Shown here in pieces: positions 62,905 to 64,000 of a stretch of DNA of 64,000 nucleotides (positions are counted from its first letter, which is position 1; every line of letters begins with the position of its first letter). The translations under genes were made by a program, and so were the position numbers. Below the pieces are notes generated by a model, which searched no databases, was not told where the DNA came from, and saw nothing but the letters and a program-made list of their open reading frames with translations. Origin of the DNA: Paludisphaera soli (GTDB lineage Bacteria > Planctomycetota > Planctomycetia > Isosphaerales > Isosphaeraceae); contig NZ_JAALJI010000006.1 in NCBI RefSeq assembly GCF_011064595.1, forward strand, positions 1-64,000, read 5' to 3'.

Positions 62905-63837
62905 TCAGACCGATTCGGCACCATCGGGGCCCGCGCGACGAGCCCGGCCGCGGCCGAGCATGGCGACCCCGCCGATCGCCAGCATGACGACGGCCGAAGG
63001 CTCCGGAACGGCCGCGACCCTGAACCCGGAGTCGAAGGTGACCGCGTTTGCAACCGAACTGCCGTCGGCGAGGGTCACGTCGGTCAGGCGAAACGTGCTC
63101 CCGAAATCGGCGATCGCGTCCGCGTCGAAGGAGGCCCGAGTGAAAGTGGAGAAGAGCAAGTTCATGGAGTAACCGCCCAGCAGCGGCGCGTATGGCAGCT
63201 GGAAGTCGGCCATGAAGCTGACCGCCCCGCCTCCAGGGTCGTACGAGAAGCCGCGGGCGTTGATGACATTGAATGCGCTGTTGCCGGGCCCCTTGGCGTA
63301 GTAGTAGGTCGTAAACCCATGCATGCCCGGCGTCGAGGCGATGAGCTCGGGCGTCAGGCTCGTCGACGAGACCAAGCCTTCCTGGAAGCCGCCGAAGGAC
63401 GAGACGAAGACGTCCGCTTCAAACTTCGAGAAATCGGACCGGAGATCGTATCAATAAATCCCCGTCACCTCGAGGGTCACGTATATCGAGTCGGGAATCG
63501 GGTGGCCGTCATTCAGCCTGATGACGTCTCGCCATTGGGCGACGGCGGCCTGGGCGGTGCTCAACGCGAGGTCCGTCCGCCCCGATACCGACAGCCGGAC
63601 GCCGGGGTCGGCGAGCAGCGAAATGGACGCCGATGCTGCCGACCCCGCCGCCGAACCTGCGGCGGCGCTTTCGTTCCAGTAATCCCCGTAGCGGTCGACT
63701 TCGTCGGCTCCCTGAACGCCGGAAAGCCCCTGCACACCGACCACCGTATAGACTTCGGCGGCCATCGCACCCGTGAGCGAGGCGATCGTCAAACTCATGA
63801 CCAACGAGCATGTCGAGGCGAGATAACTCATTCGCAT
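62905..63837 (-). pseudogene. PEP-CTERM protein gene interrupted by an in-frame TGA
   Basis: One frame runs from ATG 63837 (signal peptide MSYLASTCSLVMSLTIASLTGAMA; body EVYTVVGVQGLSGVQGADEVDRYGDYWNESAAAGSAAGSA) to LEVTGIY and a TGA at 63451-63453. It continues in the same frame with YDLRSDFSKFEADVFVSSFGGFQEGLVSSTSLTPEL and ends with a sorting signal VPEPSAVVMLAIGGVAMLGRGRARRA. Signal peptide and PEP-CTERM tail on either side of one stop, with no frame change, show a single 310-residue protein broken by a nonsense codon. Sequencing error or stop read-through are alternatives. Confidence 0.75.
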
Positions 63838-64000
63838 GTTCAGTATTTCCTTGCAAAATGGCGAGATCGTATCGAACGCCCGTCGCGAATCGACCTCAGG
63901 GGCCGATCTTACCTGGTGTTTTCTTTTGATTTAATATCTATATAGTTTTTTTCGTTCCAAAACAGTATGCGTTCGACGGGCTCGGTGTAGCCGATCGGGC
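63838..64000. other. AT-rich intergenic end of the window
   Basis: Upstream of the PEP-CTERM gene; 63915-63965 is strongly AT-rich (TTTTGATTTAATATC, TATATAGTTTTTTTCG-like runs), probably promoter DNA. No gene is visible. Confidence 0.45.

Noticed and set aside
62756-63172. 138-codon plus-strand frame
   Set aside because: Most of it is antisense to the PEP-CTERM gene; only 62628-62850 has protein-like composition, without a start, so it is noted as a remnant only.

Overview
The window is very GC-rich (roughly 70% by eye) and reads as chromosomal DNA of a planctomycete, most likely Isosphaeraceae (Singulisphaera/Paludisphaera type). The evidence is three lipoprotein plus DUF1559 pseudopilin pairs, two PEP-CTERM proteins, N-terminal LExRxxxxS-type planctomycete export motifs, a Cys-type sulfatase, many HEAT/TPR/beta-helix proteins, an ADP-forming acyl-CoA synthetase/GNAT fusion, and a high density of orphan immunity-like proteins. 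I see no rRNA, tRNA, CRISPR array, complete insertion sequence or prophage. Genus assignment is inference.

Layout. 1-0.9 kb: 3'-truncated secreted beta-helix protein (minus). 1.1-10.9 kb: a phasin-like protein (plus), then a minus-strand run argH, HEAT protein, lysA, secreted HEAT/pseudo-receiver protein, sigma-54 activator, orphan DNA methyltransferase. 11.3-19.9 kb: tandem paralogous membrane proteins, a duplicated YcxB-like membrane protein, a VOC protein with a clear promoter and operator, an Imm11-like protein, a secreted metalloprotease, a small lipoprotein, an RmlC-like epimerase, a zinc-ribbon protein and a membrane-anchored degenerate acyl-carrier-like protein. 19.9-26.1 kb: unusual SodC, a compact two-gene wHTH/AAA ATPase operon, a ceramidase-like hydrolase and a CE1-type esterase. 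26.1-30.4 kb: duplicated TPR protein and a FAS1 / ECF sigma / anti-sigma operon. 30.4-34.8 kb: an accessory patch with a decayed DUF5648 fragment, an intact DUF5648 protein, SUKH and DUF7684 immunity-type proteins and an overlapping ADP-ribosyltransferase-like/antitoxin-like pair. 34.8-47.4 kb: Pat-like acetyltransferase; a lipoprotein/DUF1559 pair; a GAF-AAA-Fis sigma-54 activator divergent from a second lipoprotein/DUF1559 pair, with a consensus -24/-12 promoter and an upstream inverted repeat between them; then a sulfate ABC transporter operon. 47.4-51 kb: repeats, a transposase remnant, a DUF2178-like membrane protein/HTH pair with three operator repeats, and an acyltransferase-3 protein with ankyrin repeats inserted in its membrane domain. 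51-64 kb: PEP-CTERM protein, third lipoprotein/DUF1559 pair, ketopantoate-reductase-like protein, sulfatase, HNH endonuclease pair, exported left-handed beta-helix protein, DUF4349 lipoprotein, and a PEP-CTERM gene broken by an in-frame TGA.

Two families of short inverted-repeat, MITE-like elements occur in intergenic space (50731-50910, 60925-61116 and related core 56275-56377; 19587-19760 and 61155-61363). The best candidates for undescribed biology are the sigma-54-controlled pseudopilin locus (39.6-43.2 kb), the two-gene ATPase module (20.7-23.6 kb), the ART-like toxin/antitoxin-like pair (34.0-34.8 kb) and the ankyrin-inserted acyltransferase (49.1-50.7 kb). All functions are inferred by reading translated sequence; no database search was possible.
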